64,000 nt of DNA from VAZQ01 sp963702695. GTDB lineage: Bacteria > Pseudomonadota > Alphaproteobacteria > Rhizobiales > Xanthobacteraceae. Below the pieces are notes generated by a model. It was not told the DNA's origin and searched no databases. It worked only from the letters and a program-made list of their open reading frames with translations. The translations under genes and the position numbers were made by a program. Each line of letters starts with the position of its first letter. Position 1 is the first letter of the stretch. Positions 1 to 8,193 of the stretch are shown here, one piece after another. The stretch covers positions 186,001 through 250,000 of the forward strand of contig CAVPDS010000001.1 of NCBI GenBank assembly GCA_963702695.1. The letters run 5' to 3'.

Positions 1-94
1 TCCGCCGGTTCCGTCATTGCGGCTTGGTAGCCCGCAATTGTTGATCCGTACAGAGCGCGCGTCGATATTCCAAGGGCGCTCGATTGCCGCGCGC

Positions 95-1027
95 CTACTC
101 CGCCGCGACGTGGGCGTGCGACTGCACGTTCATGTTCACGAGATCGAGTGGCGTCTCGGTCTCGTCCAGCATGCCCCAGCTCTTGACCCACTCGTAGGTA
201 CGTTGCAACTCCTCCGCCGGGATTGGCGCCGGATCGACCACGATGATGCGGCTGGCGCGCAGGTCTTCCGGCTTGAGCGTGCCGATCTCCGGATCGCGCT
301 TTTTGTGATAGTCGATGAAGTAACGGAGGTAGGCCTGCTTGTTGGCGTTGATGCGGCGCACCGCTTCCCGCACCGCCCGGTTGAAGGCCGCATAGGTCTC
401 GGCGTCGACGCGGTCGGAAGCCACCTCGGTGCCGTGATAGAAGGCCGAGCAGATGACGCGGCAGCCCTTCTTCTCCGCCAGCGTGATGTAGGGCTCAGTC
501 AGCGTCGTCGCCTCGATCTCGCCCTTCATCATCAGGTTGAAGCGATTGCGCGAGCCGGTCGGGGCGCGGCACAGGTTGATCTGTTCGCGCGGCAGGAAAC
601 CTTCCAGCATGTGCAGCGCGAGATAGTGGGTGCCGGCATAGAACGGCACGCCGACGCGGCGCCCTGCAAGCTGCTGCGGTGTGTAGACCGGTGAATCCGG
701 GCGCACCACGATCGCCCCGTAGGTGACGATGCCGCGACGGCCGACCTGCCGGCTGTTCACCTTGGTGCCTTCGACGCGGCAGTAGTTGCCCCATTCGCAG
801 GCGTTGTACATGTCGGCCTTGCCCTCTTCGACCATGGTGCCGTGGCTGACGAAGCGGTTCGCGCCCTTCACGTCGGTCAGCGAGGTGTCCGCGGTCTTGA
901 TGCCGGCCTCGTCGCGGTCGGCCCACTCGATCTGGACGCCTTCCTTCTCGAACAGGCCCTCTTCATAGGCCACGAGTTCCGGCAATCCCTGGAACGGCGA
1001 GGTGCTCTCCAAGACCAGCTTTTTCAT
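95..1027 (-). CDS. NMT1/THI5-like substrate-binding-fold protein without signal peptide
   Basis: A 310-residue protein with the periplasmic-binding-protein type 2 layout of the NMT1/THI5-like family, which mostly are receptors of nitrate/taurine/pyrimidine-type ABC importers. The start is the ATG at 1027 because it has a GGGAG ribosome site and the protein begins MKKLVLESTSPFQG, directly at the first strand of the fold. The open frame extends upstream but only through repeats. There is no hydrophobic signal peptide, so as read it would stay in the cytoplasm, which is odd for a receptor and fits an enzyme or sensor of this fold. A GntR regulator is divergent. No transporter gene is adjacent inside the window. 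The substrate is unknown. Confidence 0.75.
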   Translation of the reverse strand: MKKLVLESTSPFQGLPELVAYEEGLFEKEGVQIEWADRDEAGIKTADTSLTDVKGANRFVSHGTMVEEGKADMYNACEWGNYCRVEGTKVNSRQVGRRGIVTYGAIVVRPDSPVYTPQQLAGRRVGVPFYAGTHYLALHMLEGFLPREQINLCRAPTGSRNRFNLMMKGEIEATTLTEPYITLAEKKGCRVICSAFYHGTEVASDRVDAETYAAFNRAVREAVRRINANKQAYLRYFIDYHKKRDPEIGTLKPEDLRASRIIVVDPAPIPAEELQRTYEWVKSWGMLDETETPLDLVNMNVQSHAHVAAE

Positions 1028-1071
1028 CGGGTGCTCCCTTTCTCCTGTGTTTCGAACATCGATCCGCTCAG

Positions 1072-1120
1072 CCGCCTGCCGCCTGCCGCCTGCCGCCTGC
1101 CGCCTGCCGCCTGCCGCCTG
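1072..1120. repeat. Seven perfect tandem copies of CCGCCTG
   Basis: Forty-nine bases are exactly seven copies of the heptamer CCGCCTG. The array lies between the predicted reverse-strand promoter (1149-1176) and the ribosome site of the gene starting at 1027, so it would be transcribed in the 5' leader. Seven is not a multiple of three, but the array is outside the coding frame, so copy-number change would alter leader length and folding and not the protein frame. Confidence 0.9.
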
Positions 1121-1148
1121 AGAAAATCGTTGAAATCTTAGATTATCG

Positions 1149-1176
1149 ATTTTATGCTGCCCTATCGATTTGTCAA
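1149..1176 (-). promoter_or_regulatory. Predicted sigma-70-type promoter with overlapping direct repeats
   Basis: On the reverse strand TTGACA (1176-1171) is followed after 16 bases by TAAAAT (1154-1149), a near-consensus promoter pointing at the gene that starts at 1027. On the forward strand the nonamer TATCGATTT occurs twice, at 1144-1152 and 1163-1171, 19 bases apart, overlapping both promoter hexamers. These are good candidates for the operator of the neighbouring GntR protein, by position only. Confidence 0.55.
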
Positions 1177-1199
1177 CCGCGGGCCAGGGGCTCCAGCCG

Positions 1200-1910
1200 A
1201 TGACCTTCCTCAGTACGGCGCCGGCCGAGACCGAGCGCGCGGGCTCGCAGATCGAGGGCGCGTATTGGCGCCTGCGCGACGAGATCATCCGCGGCAACCT
1301 GGCGCCGGCGACGAAGCTGCGCATCGACTTCCTGCGCAGGACCTACGGCTTCGGCGCCAGCGGCTTGCGCGAGGCGCTGTCGCGGCTTGTTTCCGACGGC
1401 CTGGTCGACTGCGAGGCGCAGCGCGGCTACTGGGTCGCGCCGGTCTCGCGCGAGGAGCTGCGCGACATCACCGCCTCGCGCAAGGTCATCGAGGTCGAGG
1501 CGCTGCGGCAGTCGATCCAGTTCGGGCCGCTCGAATGGGAAGGGCGGGTCGTGGCCGCATGCCACAGCCTCGAGCGCGTGGAAAAGTCGATGCGCGAATC
1601 CTCGCCCGACGTGATCATGCGCTGGGAGCAGGCCAACCGCCAGTTCCACATGGCGCTGATCTCCGGCTGCCCGTCGCGCTGGCTGCTGCGATTCACCGAG
1701 CTGCTCTACGATCAGTCGCAGCGCTATCGCCACCGCACCATCCTGCGCCGTCCGATCCCACGGGCCGGCAAGCTGAGCCCCGAACACATGCAGATCGTCG
1801 ACGCGACGCTGGAACGCAACGCCGAGCGCGCCTGTACCGCGCTCGCGCGGCATATCGAGAACACCGCCCGCAGCGTCGAGACCGCGATTTTCGGGGCCGC
1901 CGGCGGCTAA
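1200..1910 (+). CDS. GntR-family transcriptional regulator (FCD/FadR subfamily)
   Basis: A 236-residue regulator. The N-terminal winged helix-turn-helix covers roughly residues 15-80, with the GntR pattern IIRGNLAPATKLRIDFLRR and then GASGLREALSRLVSDGLV. The all-helical FCD effector domain follows to about residue 225. FCD domains usually bind small carboxylic acids, often with a metal. ATG 1200 is chosen. A TTG at 1170 would add ten residues but lies inside the putative operator. The gene is divergent from the substrate-binding-like gene at 95-1027, the usual arrangement for a local repressor and its target. The effector is unknown. Confidence 0.85.
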   Translation: MTFLSTAPAETERAGSQIEGAYWRLRDEIIRGNLAPATKLRIDFLRRTYGFGASGLREALSRLVSDGLVDCEAQRGYWVAPVSREELRDITASRKVIEVEALRQSIQFGPLEWEGRVVAACHSLERVEKSMRESSPDVIMRWEQANRQFHMALISGCPSRWLLRFTELLYDQSQRYRHRTILRRPIPRAGKLSPEHMQIVDATLERNAERACTALARHIENTARSVETAIFGAAGG

Positions 1911-2028
1911 AAGGCATGATTTCGTGGACGCGCCAACGGATGATCAGTTGCTCCATTGTCCGTAGCGCGCCGAAAGCGGACGGAGGAGCTGGAGCGGCAA
2001 TGAGCCAAAGGCGGTCCTCGTGAACGGT

Positions 2029-3099
2029 CTAATCAAATGCGAAAATACGCTTCCAGTCGTTCTTCATGCTAATGACCGTCCAGCCATCCTTCTTGGCTTC
2101 GTCGTATAGCGCCTGCGTGAAGGTACCGACCTTGCTGTCGGGGAGCCCGTTCGCAGGGCCGTAGGCATATTCACGCTGCGCGTCGTCGTGCAGCACGAGC
2201 ATCATCAGCCGCGCGCCGTCGCCGGCGCCGGTATATTCCAGCATCTGCCGGTCGCCGACCGAGTTGCCAAACGCGGCGCGCGGTTGACGGCCGATCATCA
2301 GATGAATGCCCTGGGGCTTGCCAGCATTGTCGTCGTTCAAGAGCAACTTGGGCTCCTTGGTCAGGAACGGCTTGCCGTCTTTGGTGTAGCCAAACTCTGT
2401 CCCGCCCATTGTTCCGACCACCTGCTCCGGCGGGATGCCGTAGACCCGTTGCGCATAGACCCGCACGAAATCCTGACCACCGCCGGTGACGATATAGGTC
2501 TTGTAACCGCTGTCGCGCATGAATTGCAGGACTTCCTGCATCGGCTGATAGGTGAGATCGGTATAGAGACGATCCCAGCGTGGGTGTTTTGCGGTGCCGA
2601 GCCATTTTGCGACGTCAGCCTCGAACGTATCTACCGACATCCCGGTTAACGTTGCAGCAAGGATTTCTTCAAGAGCGGGAAGCGACAGCGCCGCAATCGC
2701 CGCTTTGTCGCCGGACATCACGGTTTTGAACGACTCTCGATTTTTGAGTTCTGGCTTCTGTGCTACCACCGCCGGCACCCGGTCCAGGCAGTAGAGAACC
2801 TGAGCGTATATCGGCTTCTCGACCCAGAGCGTGCCGTCCTGGTCAAAACAAACAATACGATCTTCCGCCGCAACAAATTTAGGGCTCGACCTATCCGTCG
2901 TTGCACGCACGAAATCGATGATCGCCTGTTTCGCCGGACCGTCAGTCCACGACGCCAGCGGCGCACTCGATGCGTTTTGCGCCCGCACCGGCGTTGAAAG
3001 GAGTGATCCTGCTGCGGGCAGTAAGGCCAGACCGGAAACAAGGGTGCGACGGTCTATTCTTGGCAACAAGTCTCTTGGCAACAAGTCGTCCGACTTCAT
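2029..3099 (-). CDS. Exported HAD-superfamily phosphatase
   Basis: A 356-residue haloacid-dehalogenase-type hydrolase with a Tat-like leader (IDRRTLVSG, then a hydrophobic stretch ending near PVRAQN). Motif I is FDQDGTLW with nucleophile Asp86 and acid/base Asp88. Motif II is around YIVTGGG and motif IV around GNSVGD, where the first of the usual two acidic residues is Val. It resembles annotated acid phosphatase-like HAD proteins; the substrate is unknown. The start at 3099 is preferred because GGAGA lies seven bases upstream; ATG 3105 is too close to that site. It is downstream of, and likely co-transcribed with, the 2H phosphoesterase-like gene (50-bp gap), whose leader is very similar. 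Confidence 0.8.
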   Translation of the reverse strand: MKSDDLLPRDLLPRIDRRTLVSGLALLPAAGSLLSTPVRAQNASSAPLASWTDGPAKQAIIDFVRATTDRSSPKFVAAEDRIVCFDQDGTLWVEKPIYAQVLYCLDRVPAVVAQKPELKNRESFKTVMSGDKAAIAALSLPALEEILAATLTGMSVDTFEADVAKWLGTAKHPRWDRLYTDLTYQPMQEVLQFMRDSGYKTYIVTGGGQDFVRVYAQRVYGIPPEQVVGTMGGTEFGYTKDGKPFLTKEPKLLLNDDNAGKPQGIHLMIGRQPRAAFGNSVGDRQMLEYTGAGDGARLMMLVLHDDAQREYAYGPANGLPDSKVGTFTQALYDEAKKDGWTVISMKNDWKRIFAFD

Positions 3100-3133
3100 A
3101 GCCATTCTCCAACGATAGCCATTCTCCAACGGT
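3062..3133. repeat. Two short tandem duplications around a start codon
   Basis: GGCAACAAGT recurs with a 15-bp period (3062-3071 and 3077-3086), which encodes the duplicated LLPRD/LLPR residues. AGCCATTCTCCAACG recurs with a 17-bp period (3100-3114 and 3117-3131), which duplicates the ribosome site and ATG context. Both duplications flank the start codon of the HAD phosphatase. Confidence 0.85.
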
Positions 3134-3149
3134 GGTTCCGCATCCTGCT

Positions 3150-3890
3150 TCAAGGCGCCAGCGTCAGCGCCTTCAGTTCTTTCCGGGCCGTACCGTAGGT
3201 GCCGAGCTGATAGACCGACGCGCCGGCCGGCGAGAACGTGAACGACGGGAATGGCTCCGCCAGCATCTTATTCAAATATTTTTCCGTTCCGACACCGATC
3301 GTCACATGCGGATTGAACCGTTTGCCTGCGGCAATCTCGACGAAGTGGGTGACGTACTCGATCAGCGATTTTTGAATGTCGCGTCCGCGTGCCTCGCTGA
3401 AGAAGGCCGCCGGGGTCCCGGTCTTCACAGTGTAGGGCTTGACGGCCGCAATGAGCTCATCTTGCAGCCGATGCAGGTCGTCGGTCGGTTCGGTCACAAT
3501 TCCCGCGAGGCCGAATGGCGGATCGGGGATGTAGTAATACTTGAACGCCTTGAGCGTCCACGCCGTGGGCTTTTCCTTGACCATAATCGCGTTTGCCGCC
3601 GCAAATATCTTGTCGAGGTCGTCCGTGCGGACAAACTGCTGCAAGACACTGACGTGCGGGTGGTGCGTCTCATCCAGCGCAAAGCCTTTGGGGAAAGCCT
3701 TGAGCAGACGGGCGTTGGCGTCTTTAGCGTGTTGAATCATCGTCGCGTCGGGTTCGAGTGCGATGTCGATCGCCGTCACCGGATTTTGTTGCGCGAAGGC
3801 CCCTTGGGTAAACGCGAGAGCCGGTACTGCCGCCATGCCCGCAACCAGCGTGCGGCGATCGATGCCGAATGATGTTGTCTTCCGTTCCAT
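3150..3890 (-). CDS. Exported 2H phosphoesterase-like protein
   Basis: A 246-residue protein with a Tat-type leader (GIDRRTLVAGMA, cleavage probably after AFAQ) followed by a domain with two histidine motifs, HVS at 79-81 and HVT at 195-197. These are the paired H-x-S/T motifs of the 2H phosphoesterase superfamily (2'-5' RNA ligase, LigT, cyclic phosphodiesterases). Most bacterial relatives are cytoplasmic RNA or nucleotide enzymes, so export is unusual. The start ATG 3890 has AGGTGG upstream. It is the first gene of an operon with the HAD phosphatase at 2029-3099, and the two could act in sequence on a periplasmic cyclic phosphate and phosphomonoester. That pathway is inference. Confidence 0.7.
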   Translation of the reverse strand: MERKTTSFGIDRRTLVAGMAAVPALAFTQGAFAQQNPVTAIDIALEPDATMIQHAKDANARLLKAFPKGFALDETHHPHVSVLQQFVRTDDLDKIFAAANAIMVKEKPTAWTLKAFKYYYIPDPPFGLAGIVTEPTDDLHRLQDELIAAVKPYTVKTGTPAAFFSEARGRDIQKSLIEYVTHFVEIAAGKRFNPHVTIGVGTEKYLNKMLAEPFPSFTFSPAGASVYQLGTYGTARKELKALTLAP

Positions 3891-4147
3891 TGCGCCACCT
3901 CTCCCTAATCCGCGGCCATCCTCATGAAAATCAGCCGTACTGCCCAACGGCCGTGGACCTAGCAAAGTAATTATCGCCTACAAGGGTCGCCTCGGATACT
4001 GTACCAAAGACCAGTGCGCAGGCTCGCGGGCGGCTACTCACATGTCTGCCTTGGGTCAGTCGCGCCGCCGCCCCCATGCGACGCGGCAGACGATAGTCCG
4101 AAACAACTCTGCGATCCGTTGGTTCGGTTCGGAAAACCGGCTTTTAG

Positions 4148-5206
4148 TTACCGACCGCTGCGGAATACCTGATCCGCGAGCCGGCCCCATTGCTCGTAGT
4201 CGCGCGTATAATTTGGCCGCTGCGCGAGGTAGAGCTTCTTCACCGGCGCCGCGGCGTTCGGCATGTCCTTGCGCAGCGAGGAGTAGCCGAGCTGCTCGGT
4301 GTAGATCTCCTGCGCGTCCTTCGAGAGCATGTAATCGATGAACAGCATCGCCGCGTGCGGGTTCTTGGCGCGCATCGGCAACGCGACGCCGCTCATTGCC
4401 GTGTAGGACGGGCCGAGCGCACGCCAGGCGACTTTGCCGCCGTTCTTCTTGCGGGCGAAGATGTGCGAGAAGCGGGCATTGACCAACAGCGGCACCTCAC
4501 CGGAGACGATGAGGTTGGCAGCCGCCGGTCCGCCCATGCTGTAGAGCCTCATCTCCTGACGGCCGAGCTTGCGCACGAAATCCTCGCCTTCGCCGGTGAC
4601 CATCGCGCCGACCCAGTTGGTCAGCGTCGCTTCCGAGGCCGAGATGCCGAGCTTGCCCTTCCACTTCGGGTCGAGCAGGTCGGCATGGGTGTGCGGGGCC
4701 TGCTCGGGCGTGTAGGCGGCGGTGTTGAACCCGAGCGAGGCATAATCCTCGCGCATCAGCACCCAATTGTGCTTCGGCTCGACCGCCTCTGCTCCGTAGT
4801 TGACGATTTCCGGCGACGAGAACGGCGTGAGCAGCTTGGCGTCGCGCAGGATTTGCACCGCGTAGTCGTCAAGCTCGAACGCGTCCGCGTTGAACACGCC
4901 GGCGCGGTATTCCTCCATCAGCTTCTTGAGCAGGATCGGGATATCGGCCTTGTATGCCTTCACCGTCAGGAACGGGTATTTCTCGCCGAATCCCTTCAGC
5001 ACGAGATCAATCTGCGAGCCCACGGTGTAAAGCTGAAGCTCGCCTTCCTTGCGCGCACCGGCTTCCAGGAAAGCCTGGCGATCGAGCCCGCTGTAGTTCG
5101 CGATCTTCGCCACCGTCTGCGGATCGGCCGCGCGCGCCGGCCCGCACGTCACCACAGCCAGGAGCGCGAGGCCGGCGGCCCAAGGCTGGAAATAGGATTC
5201 TGTCAT
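4148..5206 (-). CDS. Fe3+/spermidine-type extracellular solute-binding protein
   Basis: A 352-residue periplasmic binding protein of solute-binding family 1 (FbpA/AfuA/PotD-like), with a signal peptide ending near GPARA-ADP. The order YTVGSQ near the N terminus and YMLSKDAQEIYTEQLGY near the C terminus is typical of iron(III)- or small-organic-binding members. It is divergent from an amidohydrolase and a two-domain permease (6308-8029) that would complete the importer. No cognate ATPase gene is adjacent. The ligand is unknown, and many such annotated Fe3+ receptors in this order bind organic phosphonates or polyols. Confidence 0.8.
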   Translation of the reverse strand: MTESYFQPWAAGLALLAVVTCGPARAADPQTVAKIANYSGLDRQAFLEAGARKEGELQLYTVGSQIDLVLKGFGEKYPFLTVKAYKADIPILLKKLMEEYRAGVFNADAFELDDYAVQILRDAKLLTPFSSPEIVNYGAEAVEPKHNWVLMREDYASLGFNTAAYTPEQAPHTHADLLDPKWKGKLGISASEATLTNWVGAMVTGEGEDFVRKLGRQEMRLYSMGGPAAANLIVSGEVPLLVNARFSHIFARKKNGGKVAWRALGPSYTAMSGVALPMRAKNPHAAMLFIDYMLSKDAQEIYTEQLGYSSLRKDMPNAAAPVKKLYLAQRPNYTRDYEQWGRLADQVFRSGR

Positions 5207-5250
5207 TTCTTGCTGCCTGGGCTCAAATCAATAAGGACAGATCAACACTC

Positions 5251-5338
5251 CGCTCGTCCCGCGAAAGCGGGGATGAGGGCAACAAGCTCCGACGTTGGTG
5301 CGTTTGCCCCCGGATTCCCGCTTGCGCGGGAATGAGCG
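5251..5338. repeat. Type A palindromic repeat (paired GC-rich hairpins)
   Basis: Two imperfect palindromes in inverted orientation, around CCCGCGAAAGCGGGG (about 5253-5277) and TTCCCGCTTGCGCGGGAA (5314-5331). This is the same 85-118 bp REP/BIME-like family found about ten times in the window. It lies between divergent genes. Confidence 0.8.
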
Positions 5339-5432
5339 GTCGATCCGCACACTGTCCTCCAACAGCCGCCCCGCTTGCAAGGTCGCGGCGGCGCGTGGAA
5401 TGGTCGCTCGATCGGATAAGCGGAGACTGGTC

Positions 5433-6311
5433 ATGGATCCGAAGCTGCGCGTCACGTTCCCCCCGGATCCCAATCCGAAGAAGCCGCGGCTGGTCGCGCC
5501 GCCGGGGAGCTGGGACACCCATTTCCACGTCTATGCGCCGCACCTGTTTCCGTTCGCGGAGAAGCGCCGCTACACGCCGCCGGCGGCGCCGGTGGAGCAT
5601 TATCTGCAGATCAATTCGGCGCTCGGGCTCGAACGCGGCGTGATCGTGCAGCCGAGCGTGCACGGCACCAACACCGCCGTCACGATGCATGCCGTGGCGA
5701 ATTCCAACGGCCGGCTGGTCGGCATGATCCGCTGCGATCCGAACCTCACGGCGGGGGTGATCGACAAGCTGCATGCCGCCGGCATTCGCGGCTTGCGGTT
5801 TCCGATCTCGCGCCATCTCGGCGATTCGCTCAGCGAGAATGTCTTTCATCACAACACCGCGCTGATGGAGCGCGTCGGCTGGGTCGTCGACATGCAGGTC
5901 GACGCCGAGGTGATGGTCGCGAAGGCCGGTATGATCAAGAACTGCAAGCTGCCCGTCATCATCGACACCTGGGGCCAGGTCGATCCGCGCAAAGGGCCGG
6001 ATGACCCCGCGTTCCGGGTGCTGCTCGACCTCGTCGGCAACTACCGAGCCTACGTGAAGATTCACGGCACCAATCGCTTCCTCGCGCGTGGCGTGCCCTA
6101 TGCCGACATGATCCGCGCCGCGCATGCGCTGATCGCGGCCGCGCCCGACCGCATCCTGTGGGGCACCGACTGGCCGCACTCGGAAATCTTCGAGCCGAAC
6201 AAGATGTGCAACGACGGCGAACTGCTCGACTACCTGCTCGACTACGCGCCGGACGAGACGATCCGAAAGAAAATCCTGGTCGATAATCCGAAGCGGCTGT
6301 TCGATTGGTGA
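5433..6311 (+). CDS. Amidohydrolase family 2 (LigI/PDC-hydrolase-like)
   Basis: A 292-residue TIM-barrel hydrolase of the amidohydrolase superfamily. The first metal or active-site motif is present as DTHFH (28-32) and the strand-8 aspartate as GTDWPH near the C terminus. The usual IDH of the middle strand reads IDTWGQ, so one histidine is replaced. The closest family style is 2-pyrone-4,6-dicarboxylate lactonase (LigI), which works without a metal; the substrate is probably a small lactone or carboxylate. ATG 5433 has GGAG upstream. It overlaps the permease start by four bases (GTGA), so the two are translationally coupled. A paralogue is at 29512-30396. Confidence 0.8.
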   Translation: MDPKLRVTFPPDPNPKKPRLVAPPGSWDTHFHVYAPHLFPFAEKRRYTPPAAPVEHYLQINSALGLERGVIVQPSVHGTNTAVTMHAVANSNGRLVGMIRCDPNLTAGVIDKLHAAGIRGLRFPISRHLGDSLSENVFHHNTALMERVGWVVDMQVDAEVMVAKAGMIKNCKLPVIIDTWGQVDPRKGPDDPAFRVLLDLVGNYRAYVKIHGTNRFLARGVPYADMIRAAHALIAAAPDRILWGTDWPHSEIFEPNKMCNDGELLDYLLDYAPDETIRKKILVDNPKRLFDW

Positions 6312-8029
6312 GTACGCTCGCCGCAGCGCACCCGATGGCACGCCCGTCGGCCGAAGCCGGGTGGCTGTGGCTGTGGGCGCTGATCGCGCTCACCGCGCTG
6401 ATCGTGCTGCCGCCGATCCTCTTCCTCGTCGAGCAAAGCTTTACGGTCGAAACCGCTGGCGCAACATCCTTCGGGTTCGACAATTACGCCAGCGTGTTCG
6501 ATCTCAGCGGCGTCCGCCTCTGGCAGGTCTCGCTCGTCTATGCGGCCGGAAGCTCCGCGCTGGCGATCGTGCTTGGCGTGAGCATGGCCTGGCTGGTGGC
6601 GCGCACCAATGCGCACTTCCGCCAGTTCGCGGTGGTCGGCGCCTATCTCTCGCTGGCGGCGCCGGTGATGGTGAAGGCGATCGGCTGGATCCTGCTGCTC
6701 GGTCCCAACAAGGGCGTCATCAACGAATGGCTGCGCGCCCTGTTCGCGACCGAAGGCGTGCCGATCCCGCTGTTCACGCTCACCGGCATGACCGTGCTCG
6801 AAGGCGTCCTGTGGATGCCGATCGTCTTCCTGTTGATGCTGCCGGCGCTCAGCGCCATGGACCCCACGCTCGAAGAGGCCGCCTCGATGGCGGGCGCGAC
6901 GCTGCCGCAGACCTTCGTCCGCGTGACGCTGCGGCTCGCTCTGCCGAGCATCCTCGCGGTGCTGCTCCTGACCTTCATCCGCTCGCTCGAGTCGTTTGAA
7001 ATTCCGCTGCTGGTCGGCACGCCGGCCAACCAGCAGACCTTCACGACCGTGATCTATCACACCATCCACCGCGGCTTCATTCCGCGCTATGGCGAAGCCT
7101 GCGCCTATGCCGTGCTGCTGATCGCCGTGGTGGCATTGCCGCTCGTGGGTTACTACCGCGTCACCCGCCATGCGCAGAAATACGCAACCATCACTGGCAA
7201 GGGTTTCCGCCCGGCGCGCGTCGAACTCGGCGCGCTGCGCTGGCCGGCAAGCGTTTATCTCCTGCTGATGCCGCTCGCGCTGATCGCGCCGCTCCTGATC
7301 CTGCTGTGGGCGTCGTTCCTTCCGCTATACGAACCGCCGAGCCTCGCCGATTTCGGCCGCCTGACCTGGCGGAACTATCACCAGGTGCTGACGCAACCCA
7401 CCACCGTGGACGGCCTCTGGAACGGTGTCATCGTCGCGACGATCAGTTCCACCGCCGTTGCCCTGTTCACTTTCGTACTCGCATGGCTGGTGGTACGCCG
7501 ACGTGAGCCCGAGCGCTGGTTGCTGGATGTCCTCGCCTCGCTGCCGCTGGTGCTGCCCGGCATCGTGCTCGGCACTGCGGTGCTGATCGAATCCCTGCAG
7601 CCGCCGCTCGCGCCGATCTACGGCACGATCTGGATCATGGCGTTCGCGTTCCTGATCCGGTTCATGCCCTACGGCATCCGTTTCTGCCATGCCGGCGTCG
7701 TCGCGGTGCACGTCCACCTCGAAGAGTGCGCGCGCACCTGCGGCGCCGGCACCTTCACTACGCTGCGCCGTATCTTGCTGCCGCTGACGCTGCCGGCGGT
7801 GGCGGCGATCTGGATCTACGTGTTCCTCTCCTCGATCCGCGACCTGTCGGTGCCGGTCATGCTGGCGGGTCCGCAGAATCGCCTGATCGCGGTCGTCATC
7901 CTCGACCTCTGGAACGAAGGCAAGGTGCCGGAAGTGGGCGCACTGAGCATCCTGCTCGCGCTCGCCGCGGCCGTGCTCGGCTTTGCCTTCATGCACCTGA
8001 GCCGAAGATACGGCGCGCGGACGCTTTAG
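6308..8029 (+). CDS. Two-domain ABC transporter permease (FbpB/ThiP-type)
   Basis: About 573 residues with two tandem binding-protein-dependent permease domains (each about six membrane helices), as in iron(III) and thiamine importers. Each half carries an EAA-type loop: LEEAASMAGATLPQTFVRV in the first and LEECARTCGAGTFTTLRRI in the second. The start is the GTG at 6308, overlapping the stop of the amidohydrolase; ATG 6335 is an alternative. The likely receptor is the divergent binding protein at 4148-5206. No ATPase of the FbpC/PotA type is next to it. The following ATPase (9208) belongs to a different, nitrate/taurine-type set. Confidence 0.85.
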   Translation: MSTLAAAHPMARPSAEAGWLWLWALIALTALIVLPPILFLVEQSFTVETAGATSFGFDNYASVFDLSGVRLWQVSLVYAAGSSALAIVLGVSMAWLVARTNAHFRQFAVVGAYLSLAAPVMVKAIGWILLLGPNKGVINEWLRALFATEGVPIPLFTLTGMTVLEGVLWMPIVFLLMLPALSAMDPTLEEAASMAGATLPQTFVRVTLRLALPSILAVLLLTFIRSLESFEIPLLVGTPANQQTFTTVIYHTIHRGFIPRYGEACAYAVLLIAVVALPLVGYYRVTRHAQKYATITGKGFRPARVELGALRWPASVYLLLMPLALIAPLLILLWASFLPLYEPPSLADFGRLTWRNYHQVLTQPTTVDGLWNGVIVATISSTAVALFTFVLAWLVVRRREPERWLLDVLASLPLVLPGIVLGTAVLIESLQPPLAPIYGTIWIMAFAFLIRFMPYGIRFCHAGVVAVHVHLEECARTCGAGTFTTLRRILLPLTLPAVAAIWIYVFLSSIRDLSVPVMLAGPQNRLIAVVILDLWNEGKVPEVGALSILLALAAAVLGFAFMHLSRRYGARTL

Positions 8030-8193
8030 CTTCTCTGGTTCCGGCTCGGCGTTCGCGCGGCGCGCTCACTGGGCCGGGAGACGCAATCACCAGACCTTTT
8101 GTCGCTGGGCTTGGCGCTGTGGCAGGGTTTGGACATGATAGTCTGGGTGGGATAAGCCAGCGGCGACGGCCGCACCAAAGGATACCCTGGGCG

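Noticed and set aside
1072..1120. Heptamer array as a CRISPR or coding repeat
   Set aside because: There are no spacers, and the units are perfect and contiguous. The long reverse frame through it lacks a start with a ribosome site.
8129..8157. Promoter TTGGAC-17-ATAAGC before the importer at 8194
   Set aside because: The -10 element is too weak to list as a feature; mentioned in the gene entry only.
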